Assembly (NCBI GenBank): GCA_951802425.1
Contig: OX637797.1
Span: 3,720,001 to 3,784,000 of the forward strand
From: Clavaria fumosa
Taxonomy: Eukaryota; Basidiomycota; Agaricomycetes; Agaricales; Clavariaceae
Direction: 5' to 3'
Length of the DNA: 64,000 nucleotides
Under the pieces are notes generated by a model. It worked only from the letters and a program-made list of their open reading frames with translations. It was not told the origin of the DNA and did not search any database. Shown piece by piece: positions 1 to 10,101 of this stretch (position 1 is the first letter of the stretch; every line of letters starts with the position of its first letter). Made by a program: the position numbers and the translations under genes.

Positions 1-493
1 ATAGGAGAACAATGTCTCAGGTGGAGACAGGCACACTGCAAGCCAGTCCGAGCAGCTAACGACGTAAAACTCCGTATTCCGGGGTAATGGAAGGCGTAAA
101 ATCCGTTGGTCAAAACAGCGAGGCAATCAGAGCAGTAGTTCTCGAGATATAGTCGACTTTTGCGCTCAGAGGCCGAGTCTCATAATCTGTCAAGGAGACC
201 TATGTAGATGAGTGTACAGGGCTCCTAGAGCCTCACTGGATGACTAGAGTCCAGTACAAGTCACTGAATTAGTAAAAGTACATAGGTAAATGAAGTACAT
301 GAGGGGACACTCACCTAGAGTCCAGTACAAGTCACTGAGGGACTGAAACTGGACTCTGTGGCGAAGTATCTATGCTTACATAAGCAACAACAGTTACATA
401 ATGCCTCAGGGTGAAAGGAAAGAGCCCTGGGCAACTATACAACTTAGGAAGGTGAAACTAATGTGAAGGAAGGATGGGCTATCACATTCAACA
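1..493 (-). mobile_element. C0: 5' end of a Ty1/copia element, cut by window edge
   Basis: Positions 1-187 match the C1 leader at 7957-8142 and 188-493 match the C1 LTR, with only a few differences. The order leader-then-LTR on the plus strand means this is the 5' end of a minus-strand copia copy whose body lies left of the window. Most of the differences I could see against C1 are G-to-A changes at CpG in the leader (for example in the stretch 31-120). The flank from 494 is the Crinkler/RHS pseudogene, so C0 also landed in that gene. Its own ORF is out of view, so its coding state is unknown. Confidence 0.9.
188..493 (-). repeat. 5' LTR of C0 (306 bp)
   Basis: It begins TGTCAAGG and ends ATTCAACA, the TG...CA boundaries of an LTR, and is 306 bp long like the two C1 LTRs. 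One clear difference from C1 is a G where C1 has an A in CACTRAATTAG. The first 5 bp of flank are AATGG; the matching duplication is outside the window. Confidence 0.92.
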
Positions 494-603
494 AATGGTG
501 ATCCTTGAGATAGGTTGTGCTGAAGATGTTGCAGATACAGGAATCTTGGGGCTGAATGATGCATGCCAACTCGAATTGGACCTCAAGCCCCAAACCATGG
601 GAC
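494..603 (-). pseudogene. Crinkler/RHS-type P-loop gene, downstream fragment
   Basis: This 110-bp island lies between copia C0 and gypsy G1. Read on the minus strand it continues the open frame that ends at 12062 on the other side of G1. If G1 and one copy of GGGAC are ignored, the codons run on without a stop through this whole island (PMVWGLRSNSSW and onward). That continuity, plus the shared duplication, shows that one gene was split by G1. In the family this part lies C-terminal to the NTPase, around an ELxPMV-like motif. It is truncated on the left by C0. Confidence 0.6.
599..603. repeat. Target-site duplication of G1 (GGGAC), left copy
   Basis: GGGAC lies immediately before the G1 LTR and is repeated at 12058-12062 immediately after the other LTR. 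A perfect 5-bp duplication is standard for Ty3/gypsy integration and fixes the G1 ends. Confidence 0.9.
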
Positions 604-908
604 TGTCAGACTTAGTCTCACGGTTCACACAACTTAACGTAAGGTCGATGATGACGATACTAACATAAGGGGAAAAGGGTACAAGTAAGAAAGTGACGTA
701 GTATATATAGCGAGCGGTTCGGGAGTTGCCGGCGTTCCCACGCTCGGACCCCGTGCGTCACGTGATGCGTCCAGGCCCGGGTCACGTGATTTTCCCATTA
801 TGTAAGCCACCACCCGTTCGGGTCACGTGACTCGTCCGCAAACTTCCCGCAACTCTTTTGCGATCCTTTCTTGGCCTTTCCAACCTGCTTATGTAAGCGA
901 TCCTGACA
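604..908 (-). repeat. 3' LTR of G1 (305 bp)
   Basis: It starts TGTCAGAC and ends TCCTGACA. On the element strand a TATATATA box is read from about 699-710. Three copies of TCACGTGA lie at 758-765, 782-789 and 823-830. A polypurine tract abuts it at 909-922. Confidence 0.92.
758..830 (-). promoter_or_regulatory. Triple TCACGTGA E-box cluster in G1 LTR
   Basis: The palindrome TCACGTGA occurs three times within 73 bp of the LTR and again at 11907-11914, 11931-11938 and 11972-11979 in the other LTR. CACGTG is the core site of bHLH factors of the Cbf1/Pho4 type. Relative to the element strand the cluster lies upstream of the TATA box, where a U3 enhancer is expected. The function is inferred from position and motif only. 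Confidence 0.5.
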
Positions 909-922
909 TCACCCCCCTCTTA
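909..922 (-). other. Polypurine tract of G1
   Basis: The minus strand reads TAAGAGGGGGGTGA immediately before the 3' LTR. This is the usual primer site for plus-strand DNA synthesis in LTR elements and confirms the orientation. It overlaps the pol stop codon TAA at 920-922. Confidence 0.75.
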
Positions 923-2895
923 AGGCTGGGCGTCTCGACCTGCCAACTTTGCCTTGTCAGGGTATTGCTGGAAGAAGTCCCGGAGCAACAGTGCAACGTT
1001 AGTGAGGTTGCGACAAGGTTCCCAGGTGTTCTCCTCTGCAGGGTATCCTAACCACTTTACCAAATACTTCACTCCCCGTCCAACCTTCTTGACATCAAGA
1101 ATTTCCTCCACCTCATACTCCAAGTGGTCATCGTCAATCGTGGGGGGTGGGGGTGGAGGCAAGTTCTGGGAAGGGAAAGAGGGAGCAATATACGGGGTGA
1201 GTAGCAACTCATTGAAAACCTGGTGAATGCGCCATGCTCGGGGGAGCTTGAGTCGGTATGCTGCTGGTCCAACCTTCTCTTCGATGGTGAAGGGTCCAGC
1301 CCGCTTGTTGTCAAGCTTCTTGGATGGTCGATCCATTTTCAGGTTCTGGGTATCCAGCCAGACTAAGTCCCCCTTTGAGTATTCACGACTCGGGCGCTTT
1401 CCTTTATCATAGCTAGCCTTCATCGCATCTGCCGCCTTCCCCATTGCATCCCTGGCTGCTCTTCGGGATTCCGTGAGCTTGGCCATCCACTCGTCTGCTG
1501 CAGGGTTCACTTCAGAGGGCGGCCGGATACCACCATTCCAAGGGTGCCGGCCATACTCCAGATAGAAAGGTGTGAATCCAGTGGCTGAGTGCTCACGGTT
1601 ATTGAGCGCGAATTCGGCTGTGGATAGCCACTCTGCCCAATCATCCTGCAGATGGTCAACATAGGCCCGGAGATACACTTCAACCTCCTGATTGACCCGC
1701 TCTGTCTGTCCATCTGTTTGTGGGTGGAAGGCAGTGCTTGGGTTCGCCTTAACTCCAATCATCCCATAAAACTCCCTCATGAATCTGGACACAAATTGGG
1801 TTCCCCGGTCACTCACAACTTTCTGCGGGACTCCATGGTCGCGGAAGACCCGGTCTCGAAGGATCCGAGCAGCACCAAGTCCCGTGAGGTCAAGGCCAAT
1901 AGCTTCGATGAGAGTTCGTTTTGTAAACTTGTCGACAATGACAAGGATCGCATTGTGACCACGTGAGAGGGGGAAAGGTCCAACAATGTCCCAAGAGATG
2001 ACTGCCCAGGGGCTCTCAGGGACAGGGTGCGGATGGAGCGGAGCGGCGCGCCTGGTACGATCAGGCTTGATTCGTTGGCATGTCTCACATCCACCTGCAT
2101 ACCGATTGGAATCCTTCACCATGCCCACCCACCAATAGGACCTCAGCAGAGCCGCCCTCAGTTTCTGTGGACCAGGGTGTCCTGCGATGGGGAGGTCATG
2201 CTCAAAGGTGAGCACTGCCTCACGTGCTTCTGGGGGCACCCAAGTGATTTCTGCCTTCCGCCAGAGTCCCATCCGATCTCTCGTCCACTCATCATCAAGC
2301 TCCTCCGGCTTCTGCACATATACCGCACTGTTTTTCTGGAGTAGCGTCTCCATCTCCGATGTGAATGATGTGCGGGTCTCAGCCTCTGGGAAGACCTGTA
2401 CTGGTGCATCCTCCTCCACCATCTCTCCATAATCTGGCCTCCGTGAGAGTGCATCCGCTTTCGTGTTTGACTTCCCAGTACGGTACTTGATCTCGAAGTC
2501 AAAGCACTGGAGCTCTCCAACCCAACGGACCTGCCTCGGTTTCAACTTCTGGGGCTTCCGGAAGTACTGGAGGTTAGCATGGTCCGTCCAGATTTCGATA
2601 GTCTCTTCCACCCCAATCAGGTAAGCCCGCCACTCGCGTAGTGCCCGGATTACAGCCAGGAACTCCTTGTCGTACACATCGTAATTCTTCTCAGCTGCAG
2701 TGAGGGCTTTGGAGATGTAGTCTACAACTCTCCAAGTCCCATCCACCTGCTGCTGTGAGAGAACTCCTCCAGTCGCCAAGTTGCTCACATCTGTTTCTAC
2801 CTTCCATCTCCCTTTGTCTTGTGGTAGAGCCAAGACCGGGGCTGATACTAGTGCCAGGCGGAGATCTTGGAAGGCTGCTTCCTCCTCCTCCTCCC
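920..2895 (-). CDS. G1 pol, C-terminal part: RNase H, integrase, chromodomain
   Basis: This is the downstream part of G1 pol, cut from its N-terminal part (8449-10101) by copia C1. Removing C1 and one CTCCC restores one uninterrupted frame. In order it has RNase H (core near ETDVSNLATGG, then VYDKEFLAVIRAL), an integrase HHCC finger (GHPG...CETCQ), the DDE core (WDIVGPFP, VSDRGTQF, ERVNQEVEVYL), a GPF module near the C terminus and a chromodomain (YEVEEILDV...YLVKWLGYPAEENTWEP). It ends at TAA 920-922, just inside the polypurine tract. Integrase and RNase H act on element cDNA; the chromodomain is thought to steer integration to methylated histone. No internal stop is seen. Confidence 0.93.
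2891..2895. repeat. Target-site duplication of C1 (CTCCC), left copy
   Basis: CTCCC precedes the left C1 LTR and recurs at 8449-8453 right after the other LTR. It sits at the 3' side of a run of CTC triplets, so the exact phase could slide, but the LTR termini fix it. Confidence 0.88.
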
Positions 2896-3201
2896 TGTCA
2901 AGGAGACCTATGTAGATGAGTGTACAGGGCTCCTAGAGCCTCACTGGATGACTAGAGTCCAGTACAAGTCACTAAATTAGTAAAAGTACATAGGTAAATG
3001 AAGTACATGAGGGGACACTCACCTAGAGTCCAGTACAAGTCACTGAGGGACTGAAACTGGACTCTGTGGCGAAGTATCTATGCTTACATAAGCAACAACA
3101 GTTACATAATGCCTCAGGGTGAAAGGAAAGAGCCCTGGGCAACTATACAACTTAGGAAGGTGAAACTAATGTGAAGGAAGGATGGGCTATCACATTCAAC
3201 A
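2896..3201 (-). repeat. 3' LTR of C1 (306 bp)
   Basis: It has TGTCAAGG and ATTCAACA termini and no difference from 8143-8448 that I could find. On the element strand it reads TGTTGAATGTGATAGCCC onward, the start of U3. Confidence 0.94.
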
Positions 3202-3212
3202 CTCCCCCTTGA
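3202..3212 (-). other. Polypurine tract of C1
   Basis: The minus strand reads ATCAAGGGGGAG directly before the 3' LTR, just downstream of the ORF stop (TGA at 3215-3217). Its position and purine run fit the plus-strand primer site. Confidence 0.7.
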
Positions 3213-3214
3213 TC

Positions 3215-6200
3215 TCACATCTCTTCCTGAAGTCCCATGAGATGCCTACATACTTCCACCTGTGCCCTAGGCAACCCTTTAGTCAGAATATCTGCAGGCA
3301 TCTCTGTAGTAGGTATATATGAGAGTGAAATCACTCCAGCCTCCACTTTCTCCCTGAGCCAATACAATCTCAAATCCAGGTGCTTCATGCGACCATGGTG
3401 CTCAGGGTTCTTTGCCACATTCATGGCAGACTGGTTGTCAACTCTCAACTTGGATGGCAAACTGGGTTTGTACCCAAATTCACTAAGAATGTTGTGCATC
3501 CATATCATCTCCTTTCCAGCCTCAACTGCAGCAATATACTCAGCCTCTGTGGTAGACAAGGCCACAATTGGCTGCAATTTGCTTCTCCAGCTTACAGCAC
3601 CAGTCCCAACTTTAATTAAGTACCCACTGGTGGACTTGCCAGACTGCTTGCACCCTCCAAAATCAGCATCAGAAAATGATGTGAACAGTTCACCAGAGGA
3701 TGAAGGACCATAGGTCAACTTCACATCCATAGTCCCCTTTACATATCTCATCACATGCTTCACTGCTTTCCAATGTGGAGGACCAGGATTAGATGAGAAT
3801 CTTGCAAGGACACCACATGCATATGCAATGTCTGGTCTGGTGGACACAGCCAAGTACATCAAAGCACCAACAGCACTCAAATATGGAGTTTCTTTCATTG
3901 CAGCTATCTCCTCAGGAGTACTGGCACCCATGTCTTTGTCCAATCGCAATCCAGGATCAATGGGAGTGGAGACAGGATGACAGTCAGACATCTTGAATCT
4001 TTCCAACACATCTAGGATATACTGCTTCTGGGATAATGAAATTGAGTGATTTGCATGATCTCTCTTAATCTCTATGCCCAACAGATAAGTGGTGGGACCC
4101 AAATTCCTGAGATCAAACTGCTTCCCCAACTCCTGAATGCATGAATTGATGGATGACTGAGATTTTGATGCAAATGTAATGTCATCTACCCAGACAGGCA
4201 CAAAAATGCGAACATCATCCTTCACAAAGACATAGATGCCATGGTCTGACTCTGATCGCTTAAATCCCATCTTTGAGAATGCAGCATGAAGAGTCTTATT
4301 CCAAACTCTTGAAGCCTGCTTCAAGCCATAGAGGGAGCGATTCAGCCTGCACACATAACCAGGTTGCACAAATCCCTGTGGTTGCTCCATGTAGATCTCT
4401 TCATCCAACTTCCCATGCATGTCCTCAATGGCTGCCAGTGCCAAGATAAGCCTGATAGCAGGAGCACAACTGGTAGGAGCAAACACTTCAGTGTAATCCA
4501 GTCCAGGCCTCTGGCTATATCCCTTGGCCACAAAACGAGCCTTGTATCTCTCAATGCTCCCATCTGCCTTCCTTTTCACCTTAAACACCCATCCTGATCC
4601 AATGGCCTTCCTTCCAGGAGGCAACTTCACTAATTCCCAAGTACCATTCTCCAAATGCATTTGGTACTCTTCCTCACATGCCTTCTGCCAAAGATGAGCA
4701 TCAGGACATTTCATTGCCTGTGCATAGTTGTGTGGGTCTGCTCCAGAAGCAAGACCAGCAAATTCAACCACTTCCTTCTCCTCCACTTCCTCCTCCTCCT
4801 CATTCTCTCCTAGGTTCAGCTCATCTCCTGAAGGTGAAGAAGTCCCCTCAACCATGGGTTCAGGTTCAGGTTTAACTTTCCACCATTCACCAGGAGGCCT
4901 CCTGAGACGAGCCTCTCGTCTCAGAGCAAGTGGTGGACTGGGAGTGCGAACCTCAGGAACTGGAGACTCCTCTCTCACTGGAGGGATTGCCATAGGATTA
5001 CCATGTGCATCCAAATCATGCTCATCCATTACTTGGATATACTCAGAGACTGCCCCAGGGACTGGAGTGTTGGTTACCCTTGGCAAACTGTCCTGCTGGT
5101 GATGTCTCTTATGAGGGAAGTAATGTTCATCAAACTCAGCCCTCTCACTGATCACAGTTTTCTTGGTGGTAGGGTTATAAAACTTCCAACCCTTGTAGCC
5201 CTCTGGATATCCAATGAAGATGCATTTCTCCATGTGTGAACCAAGAAGTGACCTCTTGTCCTTCTGCACATGCACATATGCCTGGCAACCCCAGACTCTC
5301 AAATGGGACACATCAGGTTTCTTCTTGTGCCACAGAGTGTATGGTGTTACACCATTCAGAGTTAAAGTGGCACATCTATTCCTCACATGCACAAAGGCTG
5401 CAAGTGCCTCTCCCCAGAATTGCACAGGTAACCCAGATTCCTGCAGCAGGGTGGTTATTCCATCCTGTATAGTGCAATTGGCTCGCTCTGCCACACCATT
5501 CTGCTGAGGACGATTTCTGGTTGTGTGCTGTCTCTGCACACCTTCAGCCAAAGTGTCATGTAGAAAGGCATTGGACATGTACTCCCCCCCTTTGTCATCT
5601 CTAATTGTCCTGACCTTGCATCCCAAATACCTCTCTGCATAAGCTTGAAATTGCTTGTATGCAGTAAACACTTCACTCTTTGCCTTTAGCAAGTAAACCA
5701 CCCAGAACCTTGAGGCATCATCAATAAATGTGACCCAATAGCGATATCCAGAGTGTGTTCTAACACTCAATGGACCATGAACATCAGAATGCACCAGTTC
5801 CAACAGCTCAGTAGCCCTGTGCTGGGACAAAGGGAATGGATTGGCATGCATCTTTCCAGCTAGACATGGCTCACAAAACCCAGTTGGTAAAGACTTGGAC
5901 TGCAGCCTAAGTCCAGTGACCAAAGAATCCCTGGCCATTCTCATTACTCCATCCATGTTCTGATGTGCTAAACGACGATGCCACAGAGCATAATCCATAG
6001 GAGGTGTTGCTGACAAGCAGGCTTGCTCTCTCACTACTTCAGTTCTGCCATTGGGGGAAGCATTGTTGTTGGGGTGAATAGAGGCAGTGAATTTGACTTG
6101 GCCATTCTGTCCAAAGTACAGGAACAAAGAATCAATGGACACAACATAGTGGCAGTGGCGGGTGAGGTATAGGATGGACAGGAGACTGCTGTCAAGGTCT

Positions 6201-7285
6201 GGAACATGCAGGACACGAGTAAATGTCAAAATCTTCGCATCCTTGCCTCCTACATCAGGTATAAAGTGCACCACACCTACTCCCTTTGAATAGACCACAT
6301 TTCCATCAGCCAAACGAATAGGAACAGAATAAGGTGAATATTGATGGATATAGTGCCTGTTTGGAGTCATGTGAGCTGAGGAACCTGAGTCTGCAGTCCA
6401 TTCCATGTCAGTCTTTCCCAAAGATTCAGGGGAGCAAAGACTTGCATTCCCTGCAAACTCCTGGGCTGGAGCAGCTTGCTGTCCAGAATTCCCAGTCCTT
6501 CCACTCATCCCCTGTCCCTGAGCCTTCCATCTGGCCTCCCTTTGAGCAGCAGCAAACTGCTTGCACCTATCCATGGTGTGTCCAACTCTTCCACAGAAGT
6601 CACAATTATACAAGGTGCGAGGTCTGGGAGTATTCTGCTTTGCCCCAGAGGTGGAGGCAGCGAGGGCACGAGCTGGGGAGGCAGGGGAAGCATTCTCTGC
6701 CTGCTGGCGCTGGATCTCCTCGTTTTTGAAGGCCTCCTGGAGTGTCCTCTTATCAATCTTGTCCAGGAGCATGAGAGATGAGCGAAAGGCCTGGTACTCG
6801 GCTGGGAGGGCACGAATCATTGCCATGGCCTGCAATTCATCATCCAACTCTGCCACAGTAAAGCTGTCAGGCCTCAAAGAGCGAATTGCCTGCATAGCAC
6901 TCTCAATCCTTCCCATCAACCCAATCAAAGTCTCCTCTGTCCCCTTTGTGATGGAGAAGAGCTCAGCATAGGCATTAAAGCGAAGTGCTGGCTTCTTGGA
7001 GACATGGGCAGCACCCAACCTATCCCAAATCTCCTTGGGATCATCTTCAAACCCCTCAAAATGAGCCATCTGGCTCGTCTCAACCCTCATCTTTAACCAC
7101 CCAGCAGCCTTGTCAAAGTCCTGTAAGAACTTGTCCAGGTCTGCAGACTCTGGACCAGGCTTAGTCCTCTCTCCAGTCACCACTCTCCACACTCCAAGAG
7201 CCTGGAGGGAAGACTTCATAATAGTCTTCCACTCCTTATAATTGCTGTCAGACAGCTTAGGAAAATCTGGGATAGAACCAGACAT
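3215..7285 (-). CDS. Ty1/copia Gag-Pol polyprotein, intact
   Basis: A single 1356-aa frame starts at a true ATG (7285) and ends at TGA. Domains in order: UBN2-type Gag (about 20-190); a CCHC knuckle CDFCGRVGHTMDRC (about 228-241); protease with TADSGSS (DSG 299-301); the pre-integrase HHCC finger (about 436-474, ending CEPC); integrase with catalytic D501, a D in IRDDKGGEY (about 563) and E about 600; RT with WVDD replacing the usual YVDD (about 1030); RNase H with DADFGG and STTEAEY. The order protease-integrase-RT-RNase H is diagnostic of copia. The product would assemble particles and make and integrate cDNA. No stop or frameshift is seen. Confidence 0.96.
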   Translation of the reverse strand: MSGSIPDFPKLSDSNYKEWKTIMKSSLQALGVWRVVTGERTKPGPESADLDKFLQDFDKAAGWLKMRVETSQMAHFEGFEDDPKEIWDRLGAAHVSKKPALRFNAYAELFSITKGTEETLIGLMGRIESAMQAIRSLRPDSFTVAELDDELQAMAMIRALPAEYQAFRSSLMLLDKIDKRTLQEAFKNEEIQRQQAENASPASPARALAASTSGAKQNTPRPRTLYNCDFCGRVGHTMDRCKQFAAAQREARWKAQGQGMSGRTGNSGQQAAPAQEFAGNASLCSPESLGKTDMEWTADSGSSAHMTPNRHYIHQYSPYSVPIRLADGNVVYSKGVGVVHFIPDVGGKDAKILTFTRVLHVPDLDSSLLSILYLTRHCHYVVSIDSLFLYFGQNGQVKFTASIHPNNNASPNGRTEVVREQACLSATPPMDYALWHRRLAHQNMDGVMRMARDSLVTGLRLQSKSLPTGFCEPCLAGKMHANPFPLSQHRATELLELVHSDVHGPLSVRTHSGYRYWVTFIDDASRFWVVYLLKAKSEVFTAYKQFQAYAERYLGCKVRTIRDDKGGEYMSNAFLHDTLAEGVQRQHTTRNRPQQNGVAERANCTIQDGITTLLQESGLPVQFWGEALAAFVHVRNRCATLTLNGVTPYTLWHKKKPDVSHLRVWGCQAYVHVQKDKRSLLGSHMEKCIFIGYPEGYKGWKFYNPTTKKTVISERAEFDEHYFPHKRHHQQDSLPRVTNTPVPGAVSEYIQVMDEHDLDAHGNPMAIPPVREESPVPEVRTPSPPLALRREARLRRPPGEWWKVKPEPEPMVEGTSSPSGDELNLGENEEEEEVEEKEVVEFAGLASGADPHNYAQAMKCPDAHLWQKACEEEYQMHLENGTWELVKLPPGRKAIGSGWVFKVKRKADGSIERYKARFVAKGYSQRPGLDYTEVFAPTSCAPAIRLILALAAIEDMHGKLDEEIYMEQPQGFVQPGYVCRLNRSLYGLKQASRVWNKTLHAAFSKMGFKRSESDHGIYVFVKDDVRIFVPVWVDDITFASKSQSSINSCIQELGKQFDLRNLGPTTYLLGIEIKRDHANHSISLSQKQYILDVLERFKMSDCHPVSTPIDPGLRLDKDMGASTPEEIAAMKETPYLSAVGALMYLAVSTRPDIAYACGVLARFSSNPGPPHWKAVKHVMRYVKGTMDVKLTYGPSSSGELFTSFSDADFGGCKQSGKSTSGYLIKVGTGAVSWRSKLQPIVALSTTEAEYIAAVEAGKEMIWMHNILSEFGYKPSLPSKLRVDNQSAMNVAKNPEHHGRMKHLDLRLYWLREKVEAGVISLSYIPTTEMPADILTKGLPRAQVEVCRHLMGLQEEM

Positions 7286-8142
7286 CTCTCCAACAAAGGA
7301 CTAAAAATGCGAAATAGAGGGGTGACAAAAATCGCGATGGCGAGGGAAGGGATAGTGCGATTTTGCGCGAACTCCGTAGGCTGGTGGGGCTATAGGGCCT
7401 CTATCGATGGGCCAAAGGGCTTGGTGATAGCTGTGGTCCTGAGTGAGATATGACGAAAATTCGAAATGGGTGGAGTTGAATGGCAATGATGAAATTGGCG
7501 ATTGCGAGGGAACGACTGATGCGATTTACTGCGAACTTGGGGAGCTGATGGGCGTCGATGTGTAGTATGGGCACCCGAAATGGCAAATGGGTACGATAAG
7601 ACGTTGTTGAGATACGATGAATTTTGTCACAGGAGGGCGTCTGTGAGGCAAAATGGGAAACGACGATTGTGGACGAACGACTGATGCGAATCGTGCGAAA
7701 CTCCGCGTGCTGGTGGAAACAATATGGTAGGCCGGGTCCACAAAGAATCAAGGGAATCCTAGCAGTGGTTACTGAGATATTCGCAACTCTGGGATATGGT
7801 CTGGGAGGTGAAATGGGCACAGTGCCAGATCTCGGGAACGGATGGTCGGATCGGTGTGAAACTTGGTACAACGGTGGATGCAGTAGGCGCAAGGCGTCTG
7901 ACAGAGTTTGGAGTGAATCCGTAATCAGGATCCCAAGATATGAGATGTTGGAGAAATAGGAGAACAATGTCTCAGGTGGAGACAGGCGCACTGCGAGCCA
8001 GTCCGAGCAGCTAACGACGTAAAACTCCGTATTCCGGGGTAATGGAAGGCGTAGAATCCGTTGGTCGAAACGGCGAGGCAATCAGAGCAGTAGTTCTCGA
8101 GATATAGTCGACTTTTGCGCTCAGAGGCCGAGTCTCATAATC
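7286..8142 (-). other. C1 untranslated leader
   Basis: The 857 bp between the 5' LTR and the Gag-Pol ATG contain no ORF that I consider coding. The end next to the LTR (7957-8142) is shared with C0 at 1-187. It should hold the primer-binding and packaging signals. Confidence 0.7.
8130..8142 (-). promoter_or_regulatory. Putative primer-binding site of C1 (tRNA-Met anticodon region)
   Basis: The plus strand beside the LTR reads GAGTCTCATAATC. Its core CTCATAA is the canonical anticodon loop of a methionine tRNA (U33, CAU, AA). The element strand would therefore be complementary to an internal tRNA segment rather than to a 3' CCA end. Half-tRNA-Met priming is established for Drosophila copia. 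C0 has the same 13 bp at 175-187. Confidence 0.5.
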
Positions 8143-8448
8143 TGTCAAGGAGACCTATGTAGATGAGTGTACAGGGCTCCTAGAGCCTCACTGGATGACT
8201 AGAGTCCAGTACAAGTCACTAAATTAGTAAAAGTACATAGGTAAATGAAGTACATGAGGGGACACTCACCTAGAGTCCAGTACAAGTCACTGAGGGACTG
8301 AAACTGGACTCTGTGGCGAAGTATCTATGCTTACATAAGCAACAACAGTTACATAATGCCTCAGGGTGAAAGGAAAGAGCCCTGGGCAACTATACAACTT
8401 AGGAAGGTGAAACTAATGTGAAGGAAGGATGGGCTATCACATTCAACA
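8143..8448 (-). repeat. 5' LTR of C1 (306 bp)
   Basis: Its sequence appears identical to 2896-3201. It is followed on the plus strand by the CTCCC duplication (8449-8453) and then G1 pol. Confidence 0.94.
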
Positions 8449-10101
8449 CTCCCATCTCCACGGGACTTTCCCTGTCAGCCGGAAGAGTGGTTTTGCCCGG
8501 GCAGAGAGATTTGGGATGTGCCGGCAGAGGTAGTTCAGCATCCCGTTGAATCTTTGTACTTCTTTCACATTTTTCGGTCTGGGCCAGTTACGGATCGCCG
8601 CGCCTTTAGCTGGGTCATGCTCTAGACGGTTGTGGGAGATCTTCATCCCCAGGAAGAAAACCTCACTCTTCTCGAACTCGCACTTGCTGAGTCTGAGACA
8701 TAGGCCATTCTCCCCAAACTTCTTCAAGACCCGATCCATCCAATACCGATGTGTAGCCAAATCCTCTGCAAACACTATAACATCATCGACATAGGCTCGG
8801 ACATGCCCCCCTGCAATCTCTTCTCTCAGCACATGGTTCATGAAGCGCTGGAAGGTTGCAGGCGCATTCTGCAGCCCAAACCACATAACTGCCGGTTCGA
8901 AGAGTCCACGAGGCGTTAGGAAAGCACAGCGGTGCTGATGTTCTGGCCAGACCTGCATCGATGGGAAACCTCCCTTCGCATCAATCTTGGAATAGATGGT
9001 CGCCCCCTTTAACACATCCACAGTGTCTCGTATGAGGGGGAGGGGGTACTTGTCTTTGATTAGATACGAGTTCAGCCTAGAGTAATCGATAATCGGCCGC
9101 AGCTTGTCCTTCTCACGTTTGAAGAAGAAGGGGCTTGCGTACGGGGACTTCGAAGGTCGGATTCGTCCAGAAGCTAGCTGCTCATCCACCCAGCGATTCA
9201 TTTCCACCATCTCTTCTCGCGTCAGAGAGTATAGCTTAGAGGAGAGGTGTCCAGGGTCTGTTTTAAACTCGATTTTGATATCAAAGTCAGGGCAGGAGCG
9301 GGGGAGCTCATCCCACTTTGCTTCACTAAAAACCAAAGGGTAGCGGCTGGGCCAATCAGGGGTAGGGCCAGTGTTGGGAAAACGGGTGTCCGGGATACTG
9401 GCCGAGGCCAGGGTACTCGCTTTTGGTGGACCTGAGGGTCGAACAGGGGACCGGTGGCTGTGTGGGGAGGAGGCACAGGAGTTGGGGCAGCGGGTGAGCC
9501 TTACTTCAGCTTTCACCCAGTCAATCTCTGGATTATGACGCTTTAGCCAATCATGCCCAAGGATCGCCGTGTGGGACTGAGTCTTCCCTAGCAGGAAGTG
9601 GATCCGCTCCTGGTGGTCGCCAACCGTCACAAGCAGCTCCATCCCATACCGGATCTTACCATCTCTGTTCTGTGTTCCATCCACATTATACATGGTGATT
9701 GGATTCAGCAAGGGAGATGGTTCCAATCCCACTTTTTTTGCCCACTCCAAGTCCATAAAGCAGTTGGTGCAGCCTGAGTCGACAAGGGCTTTTGTAGTTG
9801 CCCCTTTGCCAGTGCTGAGAGCCTCCAGGTGCACCTGGATGGAGAGCTCTCGGGGCATACGCAATAGGGTGTCCTTCAGCACCTCTGCAAGGTGCTTTGT
9901 TGGCTCCACTTGGCTGCTAGTCCCCTTTTCTCTTTTCGGTATTTCACTTTTAGCAGTTTCCGTTTCCGCTTTGTCCTTCACCTCAGCCCCAATCCGGGTG
10001 TGTCTCCGCTGCAAGATAGTGTATTTTGGGATACTAGCTGCGGGTACAGGGACGGGAGGGGGGCTGGGATATCTACTCCTGAGACTCCAGTTCGGACTCA
10101 C
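8449..10101 (-). CDS. G1 pol, N-terminal part: protease and reverse transcriptase
   Basis: About 551 codons lead into the copia insertion, where the reading frame hits a stop inside the C1 LTR. An aspartic protease with ALVDSGCTN (DSG about 108-110) and a late GHDWLKRHNP motif precede an RT with KLRPIIDYSRLN, the LQNAPATFQRFM motif and YVDD (about 436). The frame overlaps the end of gag and lies in the -1 frame relative to it; the first codon I can assign is GTG, not ATG. Expression by -1 frameshift or readthrough is therefore more likely than a separate start. The rest of the protein is at 920-2895. Confidence 0.93.

Larger units (their letters stand above)
2896..8448 (-). mobile_element. 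C1: complete Ty1/copia retrotransposon inside G1 pol
   Basis: 306-bp LTRs at 2896-3201 and 8143-8448 look identical by eye and are bounded by CTCCC duplications. Between them are a leader of about 860 bp and one 1356-codon ORF with all copia domains in the copia order (integrase before RT). The 5.55-kb element is therefore structurally complete and very young. It lies in the same orientation as G1. It is a plausible autonomous element, although activity cannot be judged from sequence alone. Confidence 0.95.

Noticed and set aside
10098..10101. Separate start codon for G1 pol
   Set aside because: The apparent first codon is GTG in the gag overlap; frameshift or readthrough from gag is the usual arrangement.
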